A DNA stretch of 23,787 nucleotides from CAZGMC01 sp964526565 (GTDB taxonomy: Bacteria > Pseudomonadota > Alphaproteobacteria > DSM-16000 > Inquilinaceae). Position numbers and translations under genes: made by a program. Positions within the stretch are counted from its first letter, which is position 1. Each line of letters starts with the position of its first letter. The notes under the pieces are model-generated. The model was not told where the DNA came from. It was given only the letters and a program-made list of their open reading frames with translations, and made no database searches. Location of the stretch: NCBI GenBank assembly GCA_964526565.1, contig CAZGMC010000065.1, positions 1 through 23,787 of the forward strand, read 5' to 3'. This document shows, one piece after another, positions 14,139 to 21,963 of this stretch.

Positions 14139-14948
14139 ATGAACGGATCCTGCCCAGAGGCGCTGGTCGGGGAGGCGCTGGTAGGGGAGGCGCTGGTCGG
14201 GCTTGCCGGCCGCCTGGCCGACGCCAGCGGGGCGGCGATCCGGCCGCACTTCCGCCGGCCGATCCCGGTCGAGCTGAAGGCCGACCACAGCCCGGTGACC
14301 GCCGCCGACCGCGAGGCCGAGCAGGCCATTCGGGACCGGCTGGCCGCCGAACGCCCGGACGACGGCATCATCGGCGAGGAATACGGCATCGAGCGTGCCG
14401 ACGCGGATTACGTCTGGGTGGTCGATCCGATCGACGGCACCCGCGCCTTCATCACCGGGCGGCCGCTGTTCGGCACCCTGATCGCCTGCCTGCGCCGTGG
14501 CACGCCGATTCTGGGTGTGATCGACCAGCCGATCACCGGCGACCGCTGGGTCGGCGCCGCCGGCCGGGCGACGCTGTTCAACGGTGCACCGGTGCGGGTG
14601 CGGGCCTGCGACACTTTGGCCAAGGCCACGCTCAGCGCCACCTCGCCGCACATGTTCGAGGCGGACGACTTCGCCGCTTTTGAACGGGTGCGCCGCGCCG
14701 GCGTCCGCGACACGACCTATGGCGGCGACTGCTATGCCTACGGCCTGCTCGCCGCCGGGTTCATCGATCTCGTCATCGAGGCCGGCCTGAAGCTGTTCGA
14801 CTTCGCCGCGCTCATCCCGGTGATCGAAGGGGCAGGCGGCATGATCACCGATTGGGACGGGCGGCCGCTGGGCCCAGGTTCATCGGGCCGGGTGGTCGCG
14901 GCGGGCGACGCCGGCGTCCATGCACAGGCGCTGGCGCTGCTGGCCTGA
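14139..14948 (+). CDS. hisN: Histidinol-phosphatase, inositol monophosphatase family
   Basis: Most likely dephosphorylates histidinol phosphate in histidine synthesis; the fold is the Mg-dependent, Li-sensitive inositol monophosphatase type. The 269-residue protein shows Glu80-Glu81 (IIGEEYG), the metal motif WVVDPIDGT (93-101: Asp96, Asp99) followed by RAFITGRPLFGTLIA, and the second motif with Asp221 in LKLFDFAALIPVIEGAGG. The FITGRPLFGTLIA and YGGDCYAYGLLAAG stretches are typical of the HisN branch. Start ATG 14139 has GAGG 5 nt upstream. The N-terminus contains a triplicated EALVG from a 15-bp tandem repeat. It follows the cytochrome gene after 83 bp and precedes yejA1 after 36 bp. A general sugar phosphatase is the alternative. 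Confidence 0.88.
   Translation: MNGSCPEALVGEALVGEALVGLAGRLADASGAAIRPHFRRPIPVELKADHSPVTAADREAEQAIRDRLAAERPDDGIIGEEYGIERADADYVWVVDPIDGTRAFITGRPLFGTLIACLRRGTPILGVIDQPITGDRWVGAAGRATLFNGAPVRVRACDTLAKATLSATSPHMFEADDFAAFERVRRAGVRDTTYGGDCYAYGLLAAGFIDLVIEAGLKLFDFAALIPVIEGAGGMITDWDGRPLGPGSSGRVVAAGDAGVHAQALALLA
14157..14201 (+). repeat. 15-bp in-frame tandem repeat, three copies, in hisN
   Basis: GAGGCGCTGGTCGGG occurs at 14157-14171, 14172-14186 (one synonymous change, GTA) and 14187-14201. It encodes EALVG three times at residues 7-21, just before the first family helix. Confidence 0.95.
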
Positions 14949-14984
14949 TCCGGCCATGGACGCGAACGGCGCCTTGCTGAGGTC

Positions 14985-16988
14985 ATGATCCTGCAGTCTC
15001 TCGCCACCATGCTTGGACACTCGCCTTCCCGCAGGATCGGCAGCGCCCTGATGCGAGTGGCGGCGGTCTTCCTGCCGGCGTTGCCAGCGGCGCTGGCGGC
15101 GGCCCTGACGGCGGCGCTGGCGGCGGCCCTGACGGTGGCTCTGGCGGCGGCCCTGCCGGCCGCAGCGCAGCCGGATGGCGGCGATACCGGCCGCGGTTCC
15201 GGGCCCCGGGTGACCGTCAGCCATGCCCTGGCCCAGTTCGGCGAGCCGCGGCTGGGCCCGGACGTCCAGCATTTCGCCTATGCCGATCCCGAGGCACCCA
15301 AGGGCGGCAACGTCACCCTGGCCGCAGTGGGCAGCTTCGACAGTCTGAACACGATCCCGCTGCAAGGCGAGACGGCGCGCAGCATCGGCCTGATCTACGA
15401 CAGCCTGATGGTCGAGCCGCAGGACGAGCTGGCGGTCTACTATCCGCTGATCGCCGAGAGCGTCGAGTATCCGGACGACGCCAGCTGGATCGTCTTCACC
15501 CTGCGGCCCGAGGCGCGGTTCCACGACGGCACGCCGATCACGGCGCACGACGTGGCCTGGACCTTCGAGAGGATCCGCGAGCACGGCCGGCCGTTCCTGC
15601 GCGCCTTCTACGAGGACGTGCTGGCCGTCGAGGTGCTGGGCGAGCGCCGCGTGCGCTTCGACTTCCGCACCCGCGACACCCGCCAGCCGCTGGTCCGCGT
15701 CGCCGGCCTGACCGTGCTGCCGCGCCACTGGTGGACCACCGAGGGGCGCGACATCGCCCGCTCGATGCTGGAGCCGCCGCTGGGCAGCGGCCCGTACCGG
15801 CTCGTTTCGGTGGACCAGGGGCGCAGCCTGACCTACGAGCGCGTCGCGGACTACTGGGCGGCCGACCTGCCGGTGCGCCGCGGCCAGTTCAACTTCGACC
15901 GCATCCGCTACGACTACTACCGCGACGCCGACATCATGTTCGAGGCGTTCAAGGCCGGCGCCTACGATTTCCGTCGCGAGTTCACCTCGCGCCTGTGGGC
16001 GACCGGCTACGACCTGGCGGCGGTGCGCAATGGCACCATGATCCGCGACGAGGTCGACGTGACCATGTTCCGCGGCATCCAGGGCTATTTCCTGAACACG
16101 CGCCGGCCGCCGTTCGACGACATCCGCGTCCGCGAGGCGCTGGGCTACCTGTACCCGTTCGACTGGGTCAACCGGAACGTGATGTACGGGCTGTACCGGC
16201 GCATCGAGAGCTATTTCCCCGGTGCGGAGGACTACAGTGCCGCCGGCACGCTGCCCGACGCGCGCGAGCTGGCCCTGCTGGAGCCCTATCGCGGCCAGGT
16301 GCCGGAGGAGGTGTTCACCACCGTCTGGCAGGCGCCCGAGACCGAGGGCGGCTTTGACCGCGCCAACCGGCGCACGGCGCTCGGCCTGCTGCGCGAGGCC
16401 GGCTGGGAGGTGCGCGGCGGCCGCCTGGTGAATGCCGGGACCGGTGAGCCGATGATGTTCGAGATCCTGCTGCAGTCGCCGGCGCTGGAGGCGCACACCC
16501 AGCCCTTCGTGCGCGAGCTGGAGCGGCTGGGCATCGCGGCATCGATCCGCTGGGTCGACAGTGCCCAGTACCAGCGGCGCTACCAGGACCGCGACTTCGA
16601 CGTGATCTCGTTCGCCTACACCTTCTATCCGCCGCCGGGCACCGAACTGGTGTCCTATTTCGGCTCGTCCCAGGCGGACGTGCCGGGCTCGGCCAACATC
16701 ATGGGCATCAGCGATCCGGTCGCCGACGCGATGATCGACGTTGCGATCAATGCGCAGGACCTGGAGACCAAGCAGGCGGCGACACGGGCGCTGGACCGCG
16801 TGCTGTTGTGGGGCTTCCATGCCATCCCGCACTGGTACAACACGGTCGCCTGGATCGCCTATTGGGACAGGTTCGGGATGCCCGAAGTCCATCCGCCCTA
16901 CGACTTCGGCTTCGCCAACTCGATCGGGTTCCAGCCGACCTGGTGGTTCGACGCGGCGCGCGCCGACGCCCTGGGGCGGGCGCGCTGA
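14985..16988 (+). CDS. Periplasmic oligopeptide-binding protein of a Yej-type ABC importer, copy 1
   Basis: Extracellular solute-binding protein family 5 (YejA branch), delivering peptides to the YejBE permease. The 667-residue product has an extended N-terminus; the hydrophobic signal core is a triplicated 8-residue unit (AALAAALT-like) ending at AAAQ. If translation starts at the in-frame ATG 15051 the signal peptide is about 40 residues, more plausible than 62 from 14985; no start has an ideal Shine-Dalgarno. Family stretches: PEAPKGGNVTLAA, YYPLIAESVEYPDD, HDGTPITAHDVAWTFE, NFDRIRYDYYRD, FEAFKAGAYDFRREF and the C-terminal IPHWYNTVAWIAYWDRFGMP. It is strongly paralogous to the next gene, from which it is separated by a repeat-rich region with an assembly gap. 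Stop codon 16986-16988 lies inside a 13-bp tandem duplication. Confidence 0.9.
   Translation: MILQSLATMLGHSPSRRIGSALMRVAAVFLPALPAALAAALTAALAAALTVALAAALPAAAQPDGGDTGRGSGPRVTVSHALAQFGEPRLGPDVQHFAYADPEAPKGGNVTLAAVGSFDSLNTIPLQGETARSIGLIYDSLMVEPQDELAVYYPLIAESVEYPDDASWIVFTLRPEARFHDGTPITAHDVAWTFERIREHGRPFLRAFYEDVLAVEVLGERRVRFDFRTRDTRQPLVRVAGLTVLPRHWWTTEGRDIARSMLEPPLGSGPYRLVSVDQGRSLTYERVADYWAADLPVRRGQFNFDRIRYDYYRDADIMFEAFKAGAYDFRREFTSRLWATGYDLAAVRNGTMIRDEVDVTMFRGIQGYFLNTRRPPFDDIRVREALGYLYPFDWVNRNVMYGLYRRIESYFPGAEDYSAAGTLPDARELALLEPYRGQVPEEVFTTVWQAPETEGGFDRANRRTALGLLREAGWEVRGGRLVNAGTGEPMMFEILLQSPALEAHTQPFVRELERLGIAASIRWVDSAQYQRRYQDRDFDVISFAYTFYPPPGTELVSYFGSSQADVPGSANIMGISDPVADAMIDVAINAQDLETKQAATRALDRVLLWGFHAIPHWYNTVAWIAYWDRFGMPEVHPPYDFGFANSIGFQPTWWFDAARADALGRAR
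15087..15158 (+). repeat. 24-bp in-frame tandem repeat, three copies, in a signal peptide
   Basis: Two identical 24-bp copies (15087-15110, 15111-15134) and a third with four changes (15135-15158) encode AALAAALT, AALAAALT and VALAAALP. They form nearly the whole hydrophobic core of the yejA1 signal peptide. Confidence 0.93.
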
Positions 16989-17005
16989 CGGGGCGCGCTG
17001 ACGGG
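16980..17005. repeat. 13-bp tandem duplication over the yejA1 stop codon
   Basis: GCGCGCTGACGGG is present at 16980-16992 and 16993-17005. The TGA stop of yejA1 (16986-16988) is in the first copy, and the second copy repeats it out of use. It runs straight into the 55-bp repeat. Confidence 0.9.
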
Positions 17006-17055
17006 GCGCCGGCGGGCCGAGGGGCGGGCCGGGGCGGCGGGCCGAAACGGCGGGC
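17001..17055. repeat. 55-bp direct repeat, left copy
   Basis: This 55-bp sequence is identical, base for base, to 17156-17210. It is almost entirely G and C and includes the short hairpin GCCGAAACGGC. It abuts the run of N on its right side. Confidence 0.95.
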
Positions 17056-17155
17056 NNNNNNNNNNNNNNNNNNNNNNNNNNNNNNNNNNNNNNNNNNNNN
17101 NNNNNNNNNNNNNNNNNNNNNNNNNNNNNNNNNNNNNNNNNNNNNNNNNNNNNNN
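17056..17155. other. Assembly gap, 100 N
   Basis: Exactly 100 unknown bases, a conventional placeholder length, so the true size is not known. Both edges are the same 55-bp sequence in the same orientation, which suggests an unresolved tandem repeat in the yejA1-yejA2 spacer. A gene inside the gap cannot be excluded. Confidence 0.98.
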
Positions 17156-17210
17156 ACGGGGCGCCGGCGGGCCGAGGGGCGGGCCGGGGCGGCGGGCCGA
17201 AACGGCGGGC
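17156..17210. repeat. 55-bp direct repeat, right copy
   Basis: Identical to 17001-17055. It ends 30 bp before the start codon of the second binding protein, so the repeat array makes up essentially all of the spacer. Confidence 0.95.
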
Positions 17211-17240
17211 GGGACAGGAACAAGGATACGGGACCTCGTG

Positions 17241-19109
17241 ATGCGACTTACTCTTGCCATCCTTCTGGGGCTTGCCGTGGCGCTGCCGGCCGCGGCGCAG
17301 GAGCCGCCCGCCGCACCGGAACCGCCGCCGGGCGGCGATCCCGGCGACACGCTGACCGTGCTGACCGGCTTCGCCGAGTTCGGCGACCCGCTCTACGCGC
17401 CCGGCTTCGCCCACTTCGACTATGTCAACCCGGATGCGCCCAGGGGCGGGGCGGTGACGCTGGCGGCGTTCGGCACCTTCGAGACGCTGAACACCCTGCC
17501 CCTGGCCGGCGACTGGGCGGCGGGCCTGGGCCTGGTCGGCGACAGCCTGATGACGGGGTCGCAGGACGAGCTGTCCAGCTACTATCCGCTGATCGCCGAG
17601 TCCGTGGCCATCCCAGAAGATGTCAGCTACGCCATCTTCACCATCAATCCGGAGGCCCGCTACCACGACGGCCACCCGATCACGGCGGCGGACTTCGTCT
17701 ATGCCTTCGAGAAGCTGAACGAGGTCGGCCGGCCGTTCCTGCGCTCGTTCTTCGCCGACATCACCGGTGCCACGGCCATCGACGAGCGCCACGTCCGCTA
17801 TGACTTCGCCACCACCGACACCTTCAAGACGCTGGGGCTGGCGGCCAGCCTGTGGCCCTATCCGCGCCACTACTGGGAGCAGCCGGGCCGCGACATCGGC
17901 GCGTCCTACCTGGAGCCGGCCCTGTACGACGGGGCATACACGATCGAGTCCGTCGATGCCGGCCGGTCGATCACCTATCGCCGCGTCGAGGACTACTGGG
18001 CCGCCGACCTGCCGGTCAATGTCGGCCGGCACAACTTCGACCGCATCCGCTATATCTATTTTCGCGACGACACGGTGATGTTCGAGGCGTTCAAGGCCGG
18101 CCAGTACGACTTCCGCCTTGAGAACCGCGCCCAGCGCTGGGCCACCGGCTACGATTTCCCGGCCGCCCTGGACGAGCGGGTGCGCCGCGACGCGGTGCCG
18201 GTGGAGACGCCGTTCGGCTATCGCGGCTTTGTGTTCAACACGCGTCGGCCGGTCTTCCAGGACGAGCGGGTGCGCGAGGCGCTGACGCACCTGTTCGACT
18301 TCGAGTGGACGCGCCAGAACATCTTCTACGGCAACTACACGCGCGCCAGCAGCTATTTTCCCAACTCCGACTATGGTGTCGGCGACTTCCCGGTTCCCGA
18401 GGGACGGGAGCTGGACCTGCTCGAGCCGTTCCGCGACCAGTTGCCGGCAGCACTGTTCGAGGAGCCGTTCACCTTGCCGGAGACGGACGGCTCGGGGCGC
18501 ATCCGCGTCCAGCTCCGCGAGGCGTGGCGGCTGTTGGCCGAAGCCGGCTGGGAGGTGCAGAACGGCGTGCTGCGCAATGTAGAGACCGGGGCGCCGTTCG
18601 AGATCGAGATCCTGCTGGGCAGCGACACGCTGCTGCGCGTCGTCCAGCCGTTCGCGCAGAACCTGGAGCGGGCCGGCATCCGCGCCAATGTGCGCATCGT
18701 CGACACGGCCCAGTACGGCCGGCGCCTGGACGACTACGACTTCGACATGATCTACATCGCGTTGAACTTCTTCCCGCCGCCGGGGCCGGAGCAGCGCAAC
18801 TTCTGGGGCTCCGCGGCGGCCGACGTGCCGGGCTCCGGCAACTTCGCCGGCATCCGCAACCCGGTCGTGGACGCGCTGGTCGAGGAGATCATCCAGGCCG
18901 AGACGCTGGAGGACCTGAAGGCGGCCAACCGGGCGCTGGACCGCGTGCTGCTGTGGCACGACTACGGCATTCCCAGCTACTACAACGCCGACGTCTGGAT
19001 CGCCTACTGGGACATGTTCGGGTTCCCCGAGGAGCGGCCGCGCTACGGTGTCGGCTTCCCGGACACCTGGTGGGTCGATGCCGGGCGTGCCCGGCAGTTG
19101 CGGCGCTGA
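17241..19109 (+). CDS. yejA: Periplasmic oligopeptide-binding protein YejA, copy 2
   Basis: A 622-residue family 5 solute-binding protein, nearest to the permease genes and close to the usual YejA length (about 600). Signal peptide MRLTLAILLGLAVALPAAAQ is cut near AAAQ/E, followed by a Pro-rich linker (EPPAAPEPPPGGDPGD). Family landmarks shared with copy 1: NPDAPRGGAVTLAAFG, YYPLIAESVAIPED, PEARYHDGHPITAADF, YWAADLPVN, NFDRIRYIYFRDD, FEAFKAGQYDFRLE, RWATGYDFP and YYNADVWIAYWDMFGFPEE. GTG 17238 and ATG 17241 are adjacent possible starts; GGGA lies about 7 nt before the ATG. The yejB start follows 15 nt after the stop codon. In enteric bacteria the Yej system imports peptides, including microcin C; the ligand here is unknown. 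Confidence 0.93.
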   Translation: MRLTLAILLGLAVALPAAAQEPPAAPEPPPGGDPGDTLTVLTGFAEFGDPLYAPGFAHFDYVNPDAPRGGAVTLAAFGTFETLNTLPLAGDWAAGLGLVGDSLMTGSQDELSSYYPLIAESVAIPEDVSYAIFTINPEARYHDGHPITAADFVYAFEKLNEVGRPFLRSFFADITGATAIDERHVRYDFATTDTFKTLGLAASLWPYPRHYWEQPGRDIGASYLEPALYDGAYTIESVDAGRSITYRRVEDYWAADLPVNVGRHNFDRIRYIYFRDDTVMFEAFKAGQYDFRLENRAQRWATGYDFPAALDERVRRDAVPVETPFGYRGFVFNTRRPVFQDERVREALTHLFDFEWTRQNIFYGNYTRASSYFPNSDYGVGDFPVPEGRELDLLEPFRDQLPAALFEEPFTLPETDGSGRIRVQLREAWRLLAEAGWEVQNGVLRNVETGAPFEIEILLGSDTLLRVVQPFAQNLERAGIRANVRIVDTAQYGRRLDDYDFDMIYIALNFFPPPGPEQRNFWGSAAADVPGSGNFAGIRNPVVDALVEEIIQAETLEDLKAANRALDRVLLWHDYGIPSYYNADVWIAYWDMFGFPEERPRYGVGFPDTWWVDAGRARQLRR

Positions 19110-19124
19110 GGCCGGGGACCGCCG

Positions 19125-20240
19125 ATGCTGGCCTACATCGTCCGCCGCCTGCTGCTGATCGTCCCGACCCTGTTCGGGATCATGGTGATCAACTTCATCG
19201 TCGTGCAGTTCGCGCCGGGCGGCCCGATCGAGCAGGTGCTGGCCGAGCTGCAGGGCTTTGCCACCGAGGCGACCAGCCGCATCGGCGGCTCCGCCGGCGG
19301 CGACTTCCAGCAGGCCGGCGAGCCGGCGGCGGCCGGCGAGGGCGGCGGGGCGGCCGGCCGCTACCGCGGCGCCCAGGGCCTGCCGCCCGAGTTCATCGAG
19401 GAGCTGGAGCGGCAGTTCGGCTTCGACAAGCCGCCGGTCGAGCGCTTCTTCCTGATGATGGGCAACTTCCTGCGCTTCGACTTTGGCGAGAGCTATTTTC
19501 GCGACGTGCGCGTGTTCGACCTGGTCATGGACAAGATGCCGGTGTCGATCTCGCTCGGCCTGTGGACGACGCTGATCACCTACCTGATATCGATCCCGCT
19601 GGGCATCCGCAAGGCGGTGCGCGACGGCTCGCGCTTCGACGTGTGGACCAGCGGTACCGTCGTGGTCGGCTATGCCATCCCCAATTTCCTGTTCGCGGTG
19701 CTGCTGATCGTGGTGTTCGCCGGCGGCCGCTATTTCGACCTGTTCCCGCTGCGCGGCCTGGTCTCCGACAACTGGGCGGAGCTGCCCTGGTACCAGCAGA
19801 TCCTCGACTACCTGTGGCACATGGTGCTGCCGGTGACGGCGCTGGTGGTCAGCGCCTTTGCCACCCTGACCATGCTGACCAAGAACTCGTTCCTGGACGA
19901 GATCAACAAGATGTACGTGCTGACCGCGCGGGCCAAGGGCCTGACCGAGCAGCGCGTGCTGTACGGCCATGTGTTCCGCAACGCCATGCTGATTGTCGTT
20001 GCCGGGTTTCCGGGCGCCTTCATCAGCATCCTGTTCACCGGCTCGGTGTTCATCGAAGTGATCTTCTCGCTCGACGGGCTGGGCCTGCTCGGCTTCGAGG
20101 CGGCGATCAACCGCGACTATCCGGTGATGTTCGCGACCTTGTACTTCTTCACGCTGCTGGGCCTGGTGATCAAGCTGATCGAGGATCTGGTATATACCGT
20201 GATCGATCCCCGTATCGATTTCGAGGCGCGCCGTGTCTGA
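19125..20240 (+). CDS. yejB: Peptide ABC importer permease YejB
   Basis: A 371-residue inner-membrane permease. It begins with the family hallmark YIVRRLLLIVPTLFGIMVINFIVVQFAPGGP split over the first helix (residues 4-34). It has the YejB-specific periplasmic loop, here Gly/Ala-rich (about 45-85), before the RYRGAQGLPPEFIEELERQFGFDKP region. Later blocks: VSISLGLWTTLITYLISIPLG, FAGGRYFDLFPLRGLVSDN, LTMLTKNSFLDEINKMYVLTARAKGL containing the EAA-type loop that contacts the ATPase, and the end DPRIDFEARRV. ATG 19125 is preceded by GGGGA. It overlaps yejE by 8 nt. Confidence 0.96.
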   Translation: MLAYIVRRLLLIVPTLFGIMVINFIVVQFAPGGPIEQVLAELQGFATEATSRIGGSAGGDFQQAGEPAAAGEGGGAAGRYRGAQGLPPEFIEELERQFGFDKPPVERFFLMMGNFLRFDFGESYFRDVRVFDLVMDKMPVSISLGLWTTLITYLISIPLGIRKAVRDGSRFDVWTSGTVVVGYAIPNFLFAVLLIVVFAGGRYFDLFPLRGLVSDNWAELPWYQQILDYLWHMVLPVTALVVSAFATLTMLTKNSFLDEINKMYVLTARAKGLTEQRVLYGHVFRNAMLIVVAGFPGAFISILFTGSVFIEVIFSLDGLGLLGFEAAINRDYPVMFATLYFFTLLGLVIKLIEDLVYTVIDPRIDFEARRV

Positions 20241-21372
20241 CTCCGCTCCGCCCGTGCGGCGCCCCCGCTTCCTGGGCATCCCGATCACGCCGATCACGGC
20301 GCGGCGGCTGTACAATTTCCGCGCCAACCGCCGCGGCTACTGGTCGCTGTGGGTGTTCGGCGTGCTGTTCGTGCTGACCCTGGGGGCGGAGTTCATCGCC
20401 AACGACAAGCCGCTGCTGGTGTACTACGACGGCGGGTTCTATTTCCCGGTGTTCGTCGCGTACCCCGAAACGACCTTCGACGGCGAGTTCGCCACCGAGG
20501 CCGAGTACCGCGACCCGTTCGTCCAGGACCTGATCGACGAGAAGGGCTGGGCGATCTGGCCGCCGGTCCCGTTCTCCTACGACACCATCAATTACGACCT
20601 GCGCACGCCGGTGCCGTCGCCACCGTCGGCGGAGAACTGGCTGGGCACCGACGACCAGGGTCGCGACGTGCTGGCCCGGCTGATCTACGGCTGGCGCATC
20701 TCGATCCTGTTCGGGCTGATCCTGACCGTGCTGAGCTCGGTGATCGGCATCGCCGCGGGCGCGGTGCAGGGCTATTTCGGCGGCTGGACCGACCTGATCT
20801 TCCAGCGGGTCATCGAGATCTGGTCGGGCATGCCGACGCTGTACCTGTTGATCATCATGTCCAGCGTGATCACGCCGGGCTTCTGGACGCTGCTGATCCT
20901 GCTGCTGCTGTTCAGCTGGATGGGCCTGGTCGGGGTGGTCCGCGCCGAGTTCCTGCGCGCCCGCAATTTCGACTATGTGCGCGCGGCGCGGGCGCTGGGC
21001 GTGTCCAACCTGGTGATCATGGTCAAACACGTGCTGCCCAACGCCATGGTGGCGACCATCACCTTCCTGCCGTTCGTCCTGACCGGCTCGATCACGGCGC
21101 TGACCGGTCTGGATTTTCTCGGGTTCGGCCTGCCGCCGGGCTCGCCGTCGCTGGGCGAGCTGGTGCAGCAGGGCAAGTCCAACCTGCAGGCGCCGTGGCT
21201 GGGCCTGGCGGCGTTCTTCTCGCTGGCCGTCATGCTCAGCCTGCTGGTGTTCATCGGCGAGGCCCTGCGCGACGCCTTCGACCCGCGCAAGGCGGTCGGC
21301 CCGGTCGGCGGCAAGGCCACCGCCGCGGCCCCGGCGGCGGACGGGAAGAAGGCGCGGGCGGTGGCGGAGTGA
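20233..21372 (+). CDS. yejE: Peptide ABC importer permease YejE
   Basis: A 379-residue partner permease of YejB. It starts at GTG 20233, inside the last codons of yejB (8-nt overlap). Landmarks: NFRANRRGYWSLWVFGVLF (first helix), FIANDKPLLVYYDGGFYFPV, PSPPSAENWLGTDDQGRDVLARLIYG, IEIWSGMPTLYLLIIMSS, the ATPase-contact loop EFLRARNFDYVRAARALGVSN, HVLPNAMVATITFLP, LDFLGFGLPPGSPSLGELVQQGK and EALRDAFDPRKAV. The C-terminus has an extra Ala/Lys tail of about 25 residues relative to the E. coli protein. After its stop the operon is interrupted by about 1 kb carrying two unrelated small genes before yejF. Confidence 0.96.
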   Translation: MSDSAPPVRRPRFLGIPITPITARRLYNFRANRRGYWSLWVFGVLFVLTLGAEFIANDKPLLVYYDGGFYFPVFVAYPETTFDGEFATEAEYRDPFVQDLIDEKGWAIWPPVPFSYDTINYDLRTPVPSPPSAENWLGTDDQGRDVLARLIYGWRISILFGLILTVLSSVIGIAAGAVQGYFGGWTDLIFQRVIEIWSGMPTLYLLIIMSSVITPGFWTLLILLLLFSWMGLVGVVRAEFLRARNFDYVRAARALGVSNLVIMVKHVLPNAMVATITFLPFVLTGSITALTGLDFLGFGLPPGSPSLGELVQQGKSNLQAPWLGLAAFFSLAVMLSLLVFIGEALRDAFDPRKAVGPVGGKATAAAPAADGKKARAVAE

Positions 21373-21539
21373 TTGTTGCAAAGCGATGCTGGAACTCTCG
21401 GCAATGCGGTTTTGCCTTGACCGGATGCGATGAAATGCAGACAGTGGCATGCGTGTCTTTTGGTCCACAGGCGGGACTCCGGCATCATCGTCTTTGCGAT
21501 GCAGGCTGAGACCGCATCCTCGGCAGTAGACTATCGCAC

Positions 21540-21544
21540 GGAGG
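21540..21544 (+). promoter_or_regulatory. Shine-Dalgarno deciding the start at 21550
   Basis: GGAGG followed by 5 nt and ATG. It favours the start at 21550 over an in-frame ATG at 21430, whose predicted first 40 residues look noncoding. Confidence 0.6.
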
Positions 21545-21549
21545 TACGT

Positions 21550-21942
21550 ATGCTCAGGCTTCGTATGACCACAGCCGGACGGGCCGGCACCGTGCCACTC
21601 CACGAAACGCCCAAGACGATGGTGCGCTCCGAGAACGAAGTCCGCACGCTCCTCCGCCGGGCAGGTTTGTCGTCCAGAGATCCGGCCAGAGGCGCCCCCG
21701 GCAATCTTGACCGCGGAGAGATCCGCGAAAGCAGCCGTGGGGGGTCGAATCGCGCCCGGCGCTTGATGTTTCATTTTCTCGATGGCTTCACCGGTTTCAT
21801 CGACCTCTTGACGTTCCAGACCCCGCGTCCTTCCGAGTATCCGGTCATCTCGGCCTCGGAGGCGGCCGCGCGGGTGTATCGACGGCTGGGCTGGGATGCC
21901 ATGGCGCGGGCTGTGGACGACGCGGCCCACGACCGGCACTGA
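21550..21942 (+). CDS. Hypothetical protein inserted between yejE and yejF
   Basis: A 130-residue protein I do not recognise. The first 75 residues are Arg/Gly/Ser-rich and probably disordered. The C-terminal part is more protein-like: MFHFLDGFTGFIDLLTFQTP (about 73-92) followed by SEYPVISASEAAARVYRRLGWDAMARAVDDAA. No signal peptide, membrane helix or known motif is evident. Base composition is visibly less GC-rich and less third-position biased than the surrounding yej genes. It is followed after 21 nt by the DUF2335-like gene and probably forms a two-gene unit with it. The gene is supported mainly by the strong GGAGG at ideal spacing; the reading frame is otherwise uncertain. Confidence 0.5.
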   Translation: MLRLRMTTAGRAGTVPLHETPKTMVRSENEVRTLLRRAGLSSRDPARGAPGNLDRGEIRESSRGGSNRARRLMFHFLDGFTGFIDLLTFQTPRPSEYPVISASEAAARVYRRLGWDAMARAVDDAAHDRH

Positions 21943-21963
21943 TGGGCTCCGGGGGTTCCTGCC

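Noticed and set aside
14880..20327. Very long open frame on the minus strand, antisense to hisN-yejA-yejB
   Set aside because: It runs through the N gap, is full of His/Gln/Arg/Asp-rich low-complexity sequence, and mirrors clear genes on the plus strand. Long antisense frames are expected where codon third positions are nearly all G or C.
21400..21416. Small hairpin GGCAA/TTGCC after yejE as a terminator
   Set aside because: Only a 5-bp stem with no T-tract, and the operon genes continue in the same direction.
21430..21549. Longer start for the hypothetical gene between yejE and yejF
   Set aside because: The 40 extra codons have no Shine-Dalgarno, while ATG 21550 has a perfect GGAGG at 5-nt spacing.
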